Assembly: GCF_039537875.1 (NCBI RefSeq)
Contig: NZ_BAABBI010000001.1
Location: forward strand, 1,674,001-1,738,000
Length of the DNA: 64,000 bases
Origin: Corallibacter vietnamensis
Lineage (GTDB): Bacteria; Bacteroidota; Bacteroidia; Flavobacteriales; Flavobacteriaceae
Reading direction: 5' to 3'
The notes below the pieces were generated by a model. The model did no database searches. It was not told where the DNA came from and saw only the letters and a list, made by a program, of their open reading frames with translations. The position numbers were made by a program, and so were the translations under genes. Positions 41,797 through 50,423 of the stretch are shown here, one piece after another (positions within the stretch are counted from its first letter, which is position 1; each line of letters begins with the position of its first letter).

Positions 41797-42600
41797 ATGA
41801 GAAACCGTATTGTTAATAAAGTAAAGCGTATTTGTAAATCATTTGTTTTTAGGAATCTTAAAAACAAAACGATATTAGTGTATACACTAGGAAAAGTAGG
41901 GTCATCAACAGTTTATAGTCAATTAAAACGTTACAGTATTTGGAATAATGTATTTCATGTGCATTTTTTGTCTGATAATTGGTTGAAAATAAAACTAAAG
42001 GAGACAAATCATTTTAAAGCTAATAATGCAGCGGCTAATAAGGTGTTTTCATATATAGACCAGAACCCTAATAACGTGACACATATTATCACTTTGGTGA
42101 GAGAACCAGTTTCTAGAGAGTTGTCTAATTTTATGCAAAACCCTAATGATTTTGTTGATAATGATATCCTATCCTATACCACAGAAGATTTAAAAAAGGC
42201 ATATTTGAATAAGTTAGATTATGATTATACATTACAGTGGTTTGATTCAGAGTTTAAATCTTATACGGGTTTTGATGTATATGCGCAACCATTTGACAAG
42301 GAGAAAGGCTATAGTATTTATGAGCATAATGCAACCAAAATTTTAGTTATGAAGTTAGAAACATTAGATGCGTGCTTTGAAGAGGCAATGAAAACATTTT
42401 TTGGAACTAATATTAAACTTAATGTTGTTGCTAATCAGTCAGAAAATAAGTCTATATCCTCTATTTATAAAGCGCTTAAGAAAGAAATTAAATTTCCAGA
42501 AGACGATTTAAAAGCTTTATATACTAATACGTACGTGACGCATTTTTATACAGAAAACGAGATTACCAGTTTTATTGATAAGCATAGAGCAATTAGGTAA
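41797..42600 (+). CDS. Putative sulfotransferase (capsular polysaccharide synthesis family)
   Basis: This 267-residue protein has a PAPS-loop-like segment VYTLGKVGSSTVY (about residues 28-40) and a 3'-phosphate-binding-like segment ITLVREPVSRELSNFMQN. The GKVGSS variant is the mark of the small family annotated as putative capsular polysaccharide synthesis protein. By fold it is a sulfotransferase relative; activity is inferred. A basic N-terminus precedes the domain and no signal peptide is seen. It begins 3 bp after the GT2 gene. Confidence 0.75.
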   Translation: MRNRIVNKVKRICKSFVFRNLKNKTILVYTLGKVGSSTVYSQLKRYSIWNNVFHVHFLSDNWLKIKLKETNHFKANNAAANKVFSYIDQNPNNVTHIITLVREPVSRELSNFMQNPNDFVDNDILSYTTEDLKKAYLNKLDYDYTLQWFDSEFKSYTGFDVYAQPFDKEKGYSIYEHNATKILVMKLETLDACFEEAMKTFFGTNIKLNVVANQSENKSISSIYKALKKEIKFPEDDLKALYTNTYVTHFYTENEITSFIDKHRAIR

Positions 42601-42664
42601 GCATGTTTTTAAAATATATTTTATAATAATATAAGTATGTTTGTAATAGTATAATGTAATCTAT

Positions 42665-43492
42665 ATGAGTCAAGCCCATTATCCAAAAATATCAATAGTA
42701 ACACCATCGTATAACCAAGGCGATTTTATTGAAGAAACCATAACATCGGTCTTGGCACAACAATATCCTAACCTAGAGTATATCGTTATAGATGGTGGTA
42801 GTACCGACAATACGCTAGCTATTTTAAAAAAATATGATAAACAAATTACCTATTGGGTAAGTGAGCCAGATCAAGGTCAAAGCGATGCGATAAACAAAGG
42901 ATTTGCAAAAGCAACAGGCACCATTTTTGGGTGGCTAAATAGTGATGATTATTTGTTGCCAAAAGCCTTGTTTCATATAGCAAATGCCAATTGGCAGCCT
43001 GATATAGGTGCGGTAGTGGGTATAGGGCATAAGGTGGCTTTAAATAAAAACATTGTTTATACACCTCAATATTACGAGAACATAACAACGGACAAACTCT
43101 TTATGTGGACAAAAGGTAAAAATTTTATGCAGCCCAGTTGTTTTTTTTCTAAAAACGCTTGGGATACTTGCGGTCCTTTAAATACCGAGCTTAACTATTG
43201 CATGGATGTAGCGCTGTGGATTGCAATTTCAAAGCATTTTAAGTTTTTACGAATACCACAGCAAATAGCTCACGCTTATATACATGAGCAAGCAAAAACA
43301 ACGGCCGATGTAGAACAAATGCTTATGGAAACATACCTTATGATTGCATCTATGGGCGGCATAAAAACATCTAGAGACTTGTTGTTTGACTTTTATAACA
43401 AAGAACAAAAACGTTTGTTAAGCACCAATACCTTAAAAAACACGCATAGTATTAAAACACTAGTGAAAGCTATTTTAAAAAAAATACGCTAA
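42665..43492 (+). CDS. Glycosyltransferase, GT2 type (WcaA-like)
   Basis: This 275-residue GT-A enzyme has KISIVTPSYNQGDFIEETI, YIVIDGGSTDNT and the DxD-like WLNSDDYLLP. The WVSEPDQGQSDAINKG block identifies the subgroup often seen in colanic-acid and EPS loci. A TAnnTTTG-like motif is not obvious in the 64-bp gap before it. The next gene follows after 6 bp. Confidence 0.9.
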   Translation: MSQAHYPKISIVTPSYNQGDFIEETITSVLAQQYPNLEYIVIDGGSTDNTLAILKKYDKQITYWVSEPDQGQSDAINKGFAKATGTIFGWLNSDDYLLPKALFHIANANWQPDIGAVVGIGHKVALNKNIVYTPQYYENITTDKLFMWTKGKNFMQPSCFFSKNAWDTCGPLNTELNYCMDVALWIAISKHFKFLRIPQQIAHAYIHEQAKTTADVEQMLMETYLMIASMGGIKTSRDLLFDFYNKEQKRLLSTNTLKNTHSIKTLVKAILKKIR

Positions 43493-43498
43493 TACAGT

Positions 43499-44575
43499 AT
43501 GGAAAAACGGGTCTTGATACCAGCACTAAAACCAGAAAACGTATTTTTTGATGGTATTGAAAAAGCAAGTACATGGCAGTTTCATTATGGTAATTTAAAC
43601 ACCTCTGTAAAAGGATATGCAGTGGTTTTAATACACTGGCCAGAACACTTGTTCAACTGGCAAGAGCCTACAAAAGAGCAACTAAATCTACTAGAACAGC
43701 GACTTAAAATATGGCAAAACAATACACGTATAGTGTATATGATGCATAATGAAAAGCGTCATTATGGTATGACCACCAATTTTGAAACGCTATATAAATT
43801 AGTTTATAATTATTGCCATGCTATTGTACATTTAGGGGCTTTTAGTTGTGAGAAATACAAACTAAAGTACCCTCAAAAAACACAGGTAGTTATACCGCAT
43901 CCACTATATCAAGCACCCTTTAAAAACTATGATAAAACCTATGCACGCCAGAAATTGGGCATAAAACCAAACCAGCATGTGGTTGTTATACCAGGCGCAG
44001 TCAGGTCGCTTAAAGAACGTGATTTAGTAATAAAGGCTTTCAATAAATTAAAGATTAAAAACAAGCTATTACTAGCGCCACATATGTACTATAAAAAAGT
44101 ATCGTGTGAGTTCCCTGGGAGGTACAGAATTAGAAAATATATCGATATAAAACGTCTGCTAGAGTACATACATAATAAAGAATATAACAAAAAATATCGC
44201 TTTTCGTATGGTTTTGTGCCACCAGAACAGTTGTCATTGCTAATGGCTGCTACTGATGTGGTATTCATACCTCGAATTAACTCCCTAAACTCCGGTATAG
44301 TCTTTTTAGGCATGACCTTTAATAAAGTCGTTGTAGGACCAGAAATAGGTAACATATCTGAAGTGTTACACCAGTTTAACTTACCTATGTACAACCCTCA
44401 TAATATAAGTAGTGTAACAAAAGCCTTAAACAAAGCATTCCAAATGTATAAAAACCCCTATACATACCCAGAAGAAACATTACAAAACTACCACCCCAAA
44501 AACGTAGCTGCAAAATGGGATGCATTTTTACAGGCTCTATGTAATAATCCACTACACCCCATAACTAAAGATTGA
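43499..44575 (+). CDS. Glycosyltransferase-like protein, GT-B fold
   Basis: This 358-residue protein has a GT-B outline: an N-terminal domain with VVLIHWPEHLFNW and MMHNEKRHYG, then VVIPHP, and a C-terminal domain with VVVIPGAVRSLKERDLVIKAF, FIPRINSLNSGIVFLGMTFNKVVVGPEIGNISEV. The last block is the nucleotide-sugar donor site, although the usual E-x7-E is weak here. Its stop codon is immediately followed by heptamer array 3, so it is the last gene of this gene block. Confidence 0.75.
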   Translation: MEKRVLIPALKPENVFFDGIEKASTWQFHYGNLNTSVKGYAVVLIHWPEHLFNWQEPTKEQLNLLEQRLKIWQNNTRIVYMMHNEKRHYGMTTNFETLYKLVYNYCHAIVHLGAFSCEKYKLKYPQKTQVVIPHPLYQAPFKNYDKTYARQKLGIKPNQHVVVIPGAVRSLKERDLVIKAFNKLKIKNKLLLAPHMYYKKVSCEFPGRYRIRKYIDIKRLLEYIHNKEYNKKYRFSYGFVPPEQLSLLMAATDVVFIPRINSLNSGIVFLGMTFNKVVVGPEIGNISEVLHQFNLPMYNPHNISSVTKALNKAFQMYKNPYTYPEETLQNYHPKNVAAKWDAFLQALCNNPLHPITKD

Positions 44576-44612
44576 CGTCTCACTACTCACTACTCAAATC
44601 CCACACGCTGTC

Positions 44613-44633
44613 ATTCCGCACTTGATGCGGAAT
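44613..44633. repeat. REP-like hairpin, copy 4
   Basis: Same 21-nt hairpin and orientation as in array 1. Confidence 0.9.
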
Positions 44634-44926
44634 CCACAATCAACAACATACAACTCACTACTCACTACTCAATACTAACTACCCACAACCACCAACCAAT
44701 AACCCACAACCCACAACATACAACCCACAACATACAACCAACAACATACGACTCACATCTCACATCTCACTACTCACATCTCACTACTCACTACTAACTA
44801 CCCACAACCAACAACCCACAACCACCAACCGATCTCCATAATCCTCAATTCTCCATTATCAATTTTCCATTATCAATTTTCCATTCTCACTACGCACCAC
44901 TCCCTACTCAAATCCCACACGCTGTC

Positions 44927-44947
44927 ATTCCGCACTTGATGCGGAAT
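44927..44947. repeat. REP-like hairpin, copy 5
   Basis: Same 21-nt hairpin and orientation, 314 bp after copy 4. Confidence 0.9.
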
Positions 44948-45204
44948 CCACAACCAACAACATACAACTCACATCTCACATCTCACTACTCAATACTCAA
45001 TACTAACTACTCACAACCGCCAACCAATAACCCACAACCCACAACCCACAACATACAACCAACAACATACGACTCACATCTCACATCTCACTACTCACTA
45101 CTAACTACCCACAACCCACAACCCACAACCCACAACCGACACCCGATAACCGATAACCGATCTCAATACTCACTACTCACTACTCAATTCCCGCCAAGCC
45201 TCAC

Positions 45205-45248
45205 CCGTACATACCCCGTAGATACCCCGTACATACGCCGTACAAACA
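45205..45248 (+). repeat. Four tandem 11-bp repeats
   Basis: Units CCGTACATACC, CCGTAGATACC, CCGTACATACG and CCGTACAAACA follow one another at the right end of array 3. The period differs from the 7-bp arrays. After it, 45249-45606 holds no gene; a lone TACATTTG (45446-45453) is a possible -7 element for the next gene. Confidence 0.8.
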
Positions 45249-45606
45249 GCCAATACCATTACGCCTCAAAAAAGACCAAAAAGGTTAAAAAAGCACGTAA
45301 AGGTTAAATACACGTTATAAACCACAAACAAGACCATTCACGCCATTAAAAGCTATAACCCCACAAGTAACACCTAAAAACATAAATAAAAAGCAAAGAA
45401 ACCCCAAACACATACAAACGCGAAACACACCTGATATTGGTACATTACATTTGTCTCAAGTGTTGTAACACTCAAGTTTTTAGACAGAAATTTTTATGTA
45501 GGAGCTCATACATAAGTGCACCATATCTAAAAGCTAAAGTAAAAGCAACACAATAAATAAATATTAACAGTATGCAAATAAGAAGCATACATAAAACAAT
45601 GAAAAG

Positions 45607-46356
45607 ATGGCAAGATATAAAAGCCTATTTAAGATTGAAGGAACATTAGATGATGTAAACTTCTACAAGACAGAAGATGGTTACCGCGTAAGAACTAAAG
45701 GCGGAGTAAGTAAAGACCGTATCAAAAAAGATCCGGCATTTCAAAGAACACGTGAAAACAATAGCGAATTCGGATTAGCAGCATCAAGTGGTAAACTACT
45801 TAGGCGTGCTATAATAGATTTGGTGGCAAATGCCAAAGATAGCAAGCTAGCCTCTAGACTTACCCAAGTAATGTCGCAAGTAAAAAATGCCGATACCACC
45901 TCACCACGTGGTAAACGTAATGTAGCTGTAGGGATACAATCACCAGAAGGTAAACGCCCCTTAAAAGGGTTTGACTTTAATAGAAAGTCTAGCGTATCAG
46001 AGGTGCTTTTGAGTGATTTTAATCTCAATACCACATCAGGAGAAATATCAATGACCAATTTTATCCCTGATCAACATCTACTTTTTCCTGAAGGAGCAAC
46101 ACATGTTGAGTTTAGTTGCGGTTTCTTAAACCTTGATTTTGATTCAAGGGTAAAGGATATGCAGTTAAGTAACGTTGTAAATGCACCTATCAATGGTACA
46201 GCTACAACCGTAACCTTAACGCCTGCAGCTCCAGCTGCGGGTACAGGACAAGCATTTTATTTGTTTAAAATAGCATTTTATCAAGAGATAAACAATGTCC
46301 AGTACCCACTTAAAAACGGAACATTCAACGCCCTTCAAATCGTTGAAGTGCTATAA
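45607..46356 (+). CDS. Hypothetical protein of an uncharacterised family
   Basis: This 249-residue protein has a basic, Lys/Arg-rich N-terminal half (YKSLFKIEGTLDDVNFYK, GGVSKDRIKKDPAFQRTRENNSEFG). The C-terminal half is beta-rich with an Ala/Thr/Pro linker (about residues 200-218) and ends IVEVL. I recall similar sequences only as hypothetical proteins of Flavobacteriia and cannot assign a role. There is no signal peptide. It has its own strong terminator and lies with a small gene between two heptamer arrays, apart from the glycan genes. Confidence 0.75.
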   Translation: MARYKSLFKIEGTLDDVNFYKTEDGYRVRTKGGVSKDRIKKDPAFQRTRENNSEFGLAASSGKLLRRAIIDLVANAKDSKLASRLTQVMSQVKNADTTSPRGKRNVAVGIQSPEGKRPLKGFDFNRKSSVSEVLLSDFNLNTTSGEISMTNFIPDQHLLFPEGATHVEFSCGFLNLDFDSRVKDMQLSNVVNAPINGTATTVTLTPAAPAAGTGQAFYLFKIAFYQEINNVQYPLKNGTFNALQIVEVL

Positions 46357-46376
46357 CAGCGTGTTTTATCAGTAGT

Positions 46377-46416
46377 AAAAAAGGTGTTTTAGAACGACTA
46401 AAACACCTTTTTTTAT
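46377..46416 (+). terminator. Strong Rho-independent terminator
   Basis: Arms of 16 bp (AAAAAAGGTGTTTTAG, 46377-46392, and its complement 46398-46413) with the loop AACGA and a T-run. It lies 20 bp after the 249-residue gene. Confidence 0.9.
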
Positions 46417-46634
46417 GCCCAAAAAGCAAGTTTTTAGTAAATATATGGTTTTTTAATGTGTTGTAAATCAAAATATTATAAAAAATGTTGAGAAAATGTT
46501 AAGAACATATTTTAGTAGATTTTATAATGAATACTATAAAATGCTAATTTGCAAGTAAATAACTAATGATCTTTTATATATGAAACTTAATGAACCAAAA
46601 ATGAAAAGTTGATTTTAAAGATTTGTTATTTATT

Positions 46635-46838
46635 ATGAAAAGAATTTGTATTTACCCATCTGATGTAGAGGCAATCACAGGGAAATCAAAAAAAACGGCT
46701 CAAACATTAGTGCGTACTATAAAAGATGTTTACCAAAAGAAAAAGCATCAGGTTGTAACCATACGTGAATTTTGTGACTATATGGGGTTAGAGTATGACG
46801 ATGTGTTTAATGAGATCAACAAAAAACGCACCGCATAA
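46635..46838 (+). CDS. Small Bacteroidota-type protein with MKRICIYP N-terminus
   Basis: I chose ATG 46635 (67 residues); a TTG 12 bp upstream is less likely because the family begins MKRICIYPSDV. The protein resembles a helix-turn-helix-like group common in Bacteroidota: IYPxDVxxITGKS, then a basic helix, HQVVTIREFCDYMGLEYDDV. It may bind DNA, but no role is established. It stands between a terminator and heptamer array 4. The 200 bp upstream are AT-rich with GCTAATTTGC near 46540, a possible imperfect -7. Confidence 0.7.
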   Translation: MKRICIYPSDVEAITGKSKKTAQTLVRTIKDVYQKKKHQVVTIREFCDYMGLEYDDVFNEINKKRTA

Positions 46839-47056
46839 AATAGGCACATACCAGAAGAAACCTATGTGTCAAAACCCACAACCCACAACATACAACATAC
46901 AACCAACAACCGATACCCGATAACCGATCTCCATAATCCTCAATTTTCCATTATCAATTCTCCATTCTCCATTATCCATTATCCATTCTCCATTCTCAAT
47001 TATCAATTTTCCATTCTCACTACGCACCACTCCCTGCTCAAACCCCACACGCTGTC

Positions 47057-47077
47057 ATTCCGCACTTGATACGGAAT
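47057..47077. repeat. REP-like hairpin variant, copy 6
   Basis: Same as the other copies except that the right arm reads TACGGAAT, leaving one mismatch in the stem. Confidence 0.88.
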
Positions 47078-47286
47078 CCACAACCGATAACCGATAACCG
47101 TCAACCATCAACCCACAACATACAACATACAACCAACAACCGATACCCGATAACCGATCTCCATAATCCTCAATTTTCCATTATCAATTCTCCATTCTCC
47201 ATTATCCATTATCCATTCTCCATTCTCAATTATCAATTTTCCATTCTCACTACGCACCACTCCCTGCTCAAACCCCACACGCTGTC

Positions 47287-47307
47287 ATTCCGCACTTGAT
47301 ACGGAAT
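47287..47307. repeat. REP-like hairpin variant, copy 7
   Basis: Identical to copy 6, including the arm change, as expected from the 230-bp duplication. Confidence 0.88.
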
Positions 47308-47430
47308 CCACAACCGATAACCGATAACCGTCAACCATCAACCCACAACCAACAACATACGACTCACATCTCACATCTCTCATCTCACGATTCTCGCCTC
47401 CTACCCTCAAAATTCTAAACATAAAATACT

Positions 47431-47438
47431 TATATTAG
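47431..47438 (+). promoter_or_regulatory. Candidate -7 element TATATTAG(C)
   Basis: It lies 22 bp before the GT2 gene and directly after array 4. The same nine bases occur before wzm and before the gene at 53166. No good -33 is seen. Confidence 0.4.
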
Positions 47439-47460
47439 CGCAGCAAACACAAAACTCGCT

Positions 47461-48471
47461 ATGCAACCGCTGGTAAGCATTATTATTCCTACCTATAACC
47501 GCGCTCACCTTATTGGGGAAACTTTAGATAGTATATTAGCTCAAACATATACCCATTGGGAATGTATTGTAGTAGATGATGGCAGTACCGATGATACAGA
47601 AACCCTATTACAAACGTACATTGATAAAGACTCGCGCTTTCAATACCATAAACGGCCAGGGGTTATGCCTAAAGGAGGAAATAGTTGTAGGAATTTTGGT
47701 TTTGAGGTAAGTAAAGGGATGTATATCATATTTTTAGATTCAGATGATTTGCTTATTCCTAATGCTTTACAAAATAGAATAACTCATATTGGTAATGAAA
47801 ATATTGATATGCTTATTTCATTATCAGGAGTGTTTAAGTTAAAAATAGGTGATACTGATAAACAGTGGAATACCATTGATGAAAATATATCTGCTACGCA
47901 CTCTTTAATCCGTTTTTTAAAAGCTGATATGCCATGGCAAACAACAGGTGTAACTTGGTCTCGAGACTTTTTCATAAAGAGTGGTGGTGCTTGGCATCCT
48001 ACATTAAAGGCTTGGCAAGATTGGGAGTTGCACTGTAGAGCATTAATATATCAACCCAACTTAAAAGCTATAGTTGAGGTAGACAATTATTACAGGTACT
48101 TTACTGATGATGGAATAGCAAACGCTTATAAAAGTAAAGATTATTTAAAAGCTATGGCTAGCGCCATTATAACAATATCTCATTTATTAACCAGAGATAA
48201 GAAGTATTACCAAAATATGAAAGTCCATTTAGAGGTGCTTATTTTTTCCATGCTAATAAAACGGCCTGTATCTCTAAAGTATTTTACATTACCTTATCGT
48301 TTTATGACTAAAATCCCTTTTAAATCAGCAGGATTATCTAGACTAAAATTTATAAAAATATATATCATAGAAATTCTATCAAGAAGCACTAAAATACGCA
48401 AGTATGTTTTAGGGAACTATTATAAAAAACAACAAAGGTTTTTAACATTACAAACAACGCATTTAAAATAA
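47461..48471 (+). CDS. Glycosyltransferase, GT2 type
   Basis: This 336-residue GT-A enzyme has VSIIIPTYNRAHLIGETLDSIL, CIVVDDGSTDDTE and the metal-binding FLDSDD. The first 130 residues closely match the protein at 49494-50399 (same YNRA, HWEC, DDGSTD, PKGxNxxRN blocks), so the two are paralogues. The C-terminal 150 residues are basic and differ. It is the first gene after array 4, with a candidate promoter at 47431, and its stop is 2 bp before the next ATG. Confidence 0.9.
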   Translation: MQPLVSIIIPTYNRAHLIGETLDSILAQTYTHWECIVVDDGSTDDTETLLQTYIDKDSRFQYHKRPGVMPKGGNSCRNFGFEVSKGMYIIFLDSDDLLIPNALQNRITHIGNENIDMLISLSGVFKLKIGDTDKQWNTIDENISATHSLIRFLKADMPWQTTGVTWSRDFFIKSGGAWHPTLKAWQDWELHCRALIYQPNLKAIVEVDNYYRYFTDDGIANAYKSKDYLKAMASAIITISHLLTRDKKYYQNMKVHLEVLIFSMLIKRPVSLKYFTLPYRFMTKIPFKSAGLSRLKFIKIYIIEILSRSTKIRKYVLGNYYKKQQRFLTLQTTHLK

Positions 48472-48473
48472 GT

Positions 48474-49490
48474 ATGACAAAGCCTATGTCTAACGATACT
48501 CCGCTAGGGGTTTCAATTATTATTTGTACTTACAATGGTAAAACAAGATTACCTGATACATTACAGCATATTGTGTTGCAAAAAATAAAAGTACCTTGTG
48601 AAATTATTCTTGTTGATAATGCTTCTACTGATGGTAGTAAAAAGCTAGCTGATAATTGGTGGGACACTAATAAAAAATACACTCCTATAACCTATCAATC
48701 TTTTAGTCAGCCTAAACCTGGGAAGTCTTATGCTCAAGAGTTAGGCTATGATAAAGCAAAATATAGTTTGCTATTGGTTTGTGATGATGATAATTGGCTT
48801 TGTGATACCTATGTACAAACAGCCTTTGATATAATGCAAGAGCATCCAGAGATAGGTGCGTTAGGTGGGTGGTGTGATGCTGTTTTTGAAGATAAGGAAC
48901 CAGAATGGTTCCAACACTATTCTAAATACTATGCTGTTGGAAAACAAGCAATGACCTCAGGAGATATTACAAATACAACAGGATATCTTTATGGTGCTGG
49001 AATGGTGTTACGTAAAACACATTGGGTTGCTTTGTTAAATCATGGTTTTCAACATATTTTAAGCTGTAGAAAAGGAACGGCCTTAAGCTCTGGTGGTGAT
49101 ACAGAATATTGCTATGCGTTACAATTATTAGGGTGTAAAATATGGTATGATGAGCGCCTGTATTTTCAGCATTATATGACAGCAGGTAGATTGAATTTAA
49201 AATATTTGTCACGGTTACGTAAAGCTATGACCTATTCTAATTTTGTTATTTTAGCCTACAAAGATGTTCTAACTAAAAGTGTGATGAGTAAAACTTTACG
49301 GAGACAACGTGTTTTTGTATTGTTAAAAAATGGCTTGTTAAAAAATGTTTATAGACTATGCCTTGGCAATTACGAGCAAAAAATGATGAGTTATACATAT
49401 TTTAAAAAACTATACTATTTGGTTTTTAATTATAAAGTGTATTTGCAAAATGTATCTAAAACGCAACAATGGATTAATACTTATAGTTAA
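48474..49490 (+). CDS. Glycosyltransferase, GT2 type, paralogue of the 40825 enzyme
   Basis: This 338-residue GT-A enzyme has VSIIICTYNGKTRLPDTL, IILVDNASTDGS and VCDDDNWLCDTY. It then shares YYAVGKQAMTSGDIT, GAGMVLRK and LSSGGDTEYCYAL with the enzyme at 40825-41793 in the same order. Two paralogues about 7 kb apart, separated by heptamer arrays, suggest duplication or a second acquisition. A second ATG six residues in (MSNDTPL) is also possible as start. Confidence 0.9.
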   Translation: MTKPMSNDTPLGVSIIICTYNGKTRLPDTLQHIVLQKIKVPCEIILVDNASTDGSKKLADNWWDTNKKYTPITYQSFSQPKPGKSYAQELGYDKAKYSLLLVCDDDNWLCDTYVQTAFDIMQEHPEIGALGGWCDAVFEDKEPEWFQHYSKYYAVGKQAMTSGDITNTTGYLYGAGMVLRKTHWVALLNHGFQHILSCRKGTALSSGGDTEYCYALQLLGCKIWYDERLYFQHYMTAGRLNLKYLSRLRKAMTYSNFVILAYKDVLTKSVMSKTLRRQRVFVLLKNGLLKNVYRLCLGNYEQKMMSYTYFKKLYYLVFNYKVYLQNVSKTQQWINTYS

Positions 49491-49493
49491 ATA

Positions 49494-50399
49494 ATGAGCG
49501 CTGTACAAGTATCTATTATCATTCCAACATACAACCGTGCAACATATATAGGGGAGGCATTAACTAGTATTATAAATCAAACCTATATCCACTGGGAGTG
49601 TTTGGTGATTGATGATGGAAGTACTGATAATACCAAAACTGTAGTTAGCGCCTATCAAGATAAAGACGATAGAATCCGTTATACAACCCGCCCAGACAGC
49701 TACCCTAAAGGCAGTAATGGGAGTAGAAACTATGGCCTATCATTAGCGCAAGGGCAATACATAGCCTTTTGTGACGACGACGACTATTGGTTACACGATA
49801 AACTAGAAAAACAAATACCAATATTTCAGCAACATCCAGAGGTTGGTCTAGTAACAGGCAATATAGAGTATGTAAATAGTGACGGCCTGCGTACCGGACG
49901 AGTGATAAAACAAACTGGAAACCATGGATATGTATTTGAAGAAATTCTGTTAAAAAACAGACTTTCAATGATTACACCAGTAGTAAAACGCGAGGTATTT
50001 GATAAGGTAGGCCTCTTTAATACAAACTTTGTCATTTTTGAAGATTGGGAGTATTGGCGTCGGGTAGCCTATTATTACCCATTTTATGCCCTGCAAGATG
50101 TATTAGCCTGCGTGCGTAAACATGATAGTAATACCTCGCTCATAGTAACGCAAAAGCCATCAGAGCAGTTTGTGAGATATCGTAAACTCACCAAAGCACT
50201 TTTAAAGTGGGGTGAACACCGCTTTACCAAAGCTGATATAATGCTTATTGATGAGGTGGAAATAAAACGCTATTTACAAATAATGCAAAATCACTGCCCT
50301 AATATGAAAGACAAAATCAGTTTTATAGGGCACATTAGTATTAATAACATTACTTTAGGTTTAAAACTTTTTAGTTCCTTTATTAAAAGTAAATTATAG
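49494..50399 (+). CDS. Glycosyltransferase, GT2 type
   Basis: This 301-residue GT-A enzyme has VSIIIPTYNRATYIGEAL, CLVIDDGSTDNTK and the FCDDDDYW metal site, with a conserved EDWEYWRRVAYYYP region that often lines the acceptor site. It is a paralogue of the 47461 enzyme, and both flank the 48474 gene. It is cytoplasmic with no membrane helix. Start and stop are 3 bp after the previous gene and 24 bp before the next ATG. Confidence 0.9.
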   Translation: MSAVQVSIIIPTYNRATYIGEALTSIINQTYIHWECLVIDDGSTDNTKTVVSAYQDKDDRIRYTTRPDSYPKGSNGSRNYGLSLAQGQYIAFCDDDDYWLHDKLEKQIPIFQQHPEVGLVTGNIEYVNSDGLRTGRVIKQTGNHGYVFEEILLKNRLSMITPVVKREVFDKVGLFNTNFVIFEDWEYWRRVAYYYPFYALQDVLACVRKHDSNTSLIVTQKPSEQFVRYRKLTKALLKWGEHRFTKADIMLIDEVEIKRYLQIMQNHCPNMKDKISFIGHISINNITLGLKLFSSFIKSKL

Positions 50400-50423
50400 T
50401 ATAATGTATAACATGTGCAATAT

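Larger units (their letters stand above)
44576..45190. repeat. Heptanucleotide repeat array 3 with two REP-like hairpins
   Basis: About 615 bp of degenerate 7-bp units beginning directly after a stop codon. CTCACTA/CTCACAT blocks alternate with CATACAA/CAACCCA blocks; one ATTMTCM block (about 44835-44890) precedes the second hairpin. Register is kept for long runs, with shifts of one or two bases at the hairpins. A 124-residue open frame in it is a by-product of the 7-bp period and is not a gene. Confidence 0.9.
46874..47390. repeat. Heptanucleotide repeat array 4 containing a perfect 230-bp tandem duplication
   Basis: 46879-47108 and 47109-47338 agree base for base as far as I could compare, and the first 11 bases of a third copy follow. 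Each 230-bp unit runs CAACCNA block, ATTMTCM block, C-block, hairpin, CAACCGATA block, and is one base short of 33 heptamers. A CTCACAT tail ends the array. No gene is credible in 46839-47460. Confidence 0.93.

Noticed and set aside
34199..47390. CRISPR arrays
   Set aside because: There are no constant repeats with unique spacers of equal size. The repeat unit is 7 bp and degenerate, and no cas genes are present.
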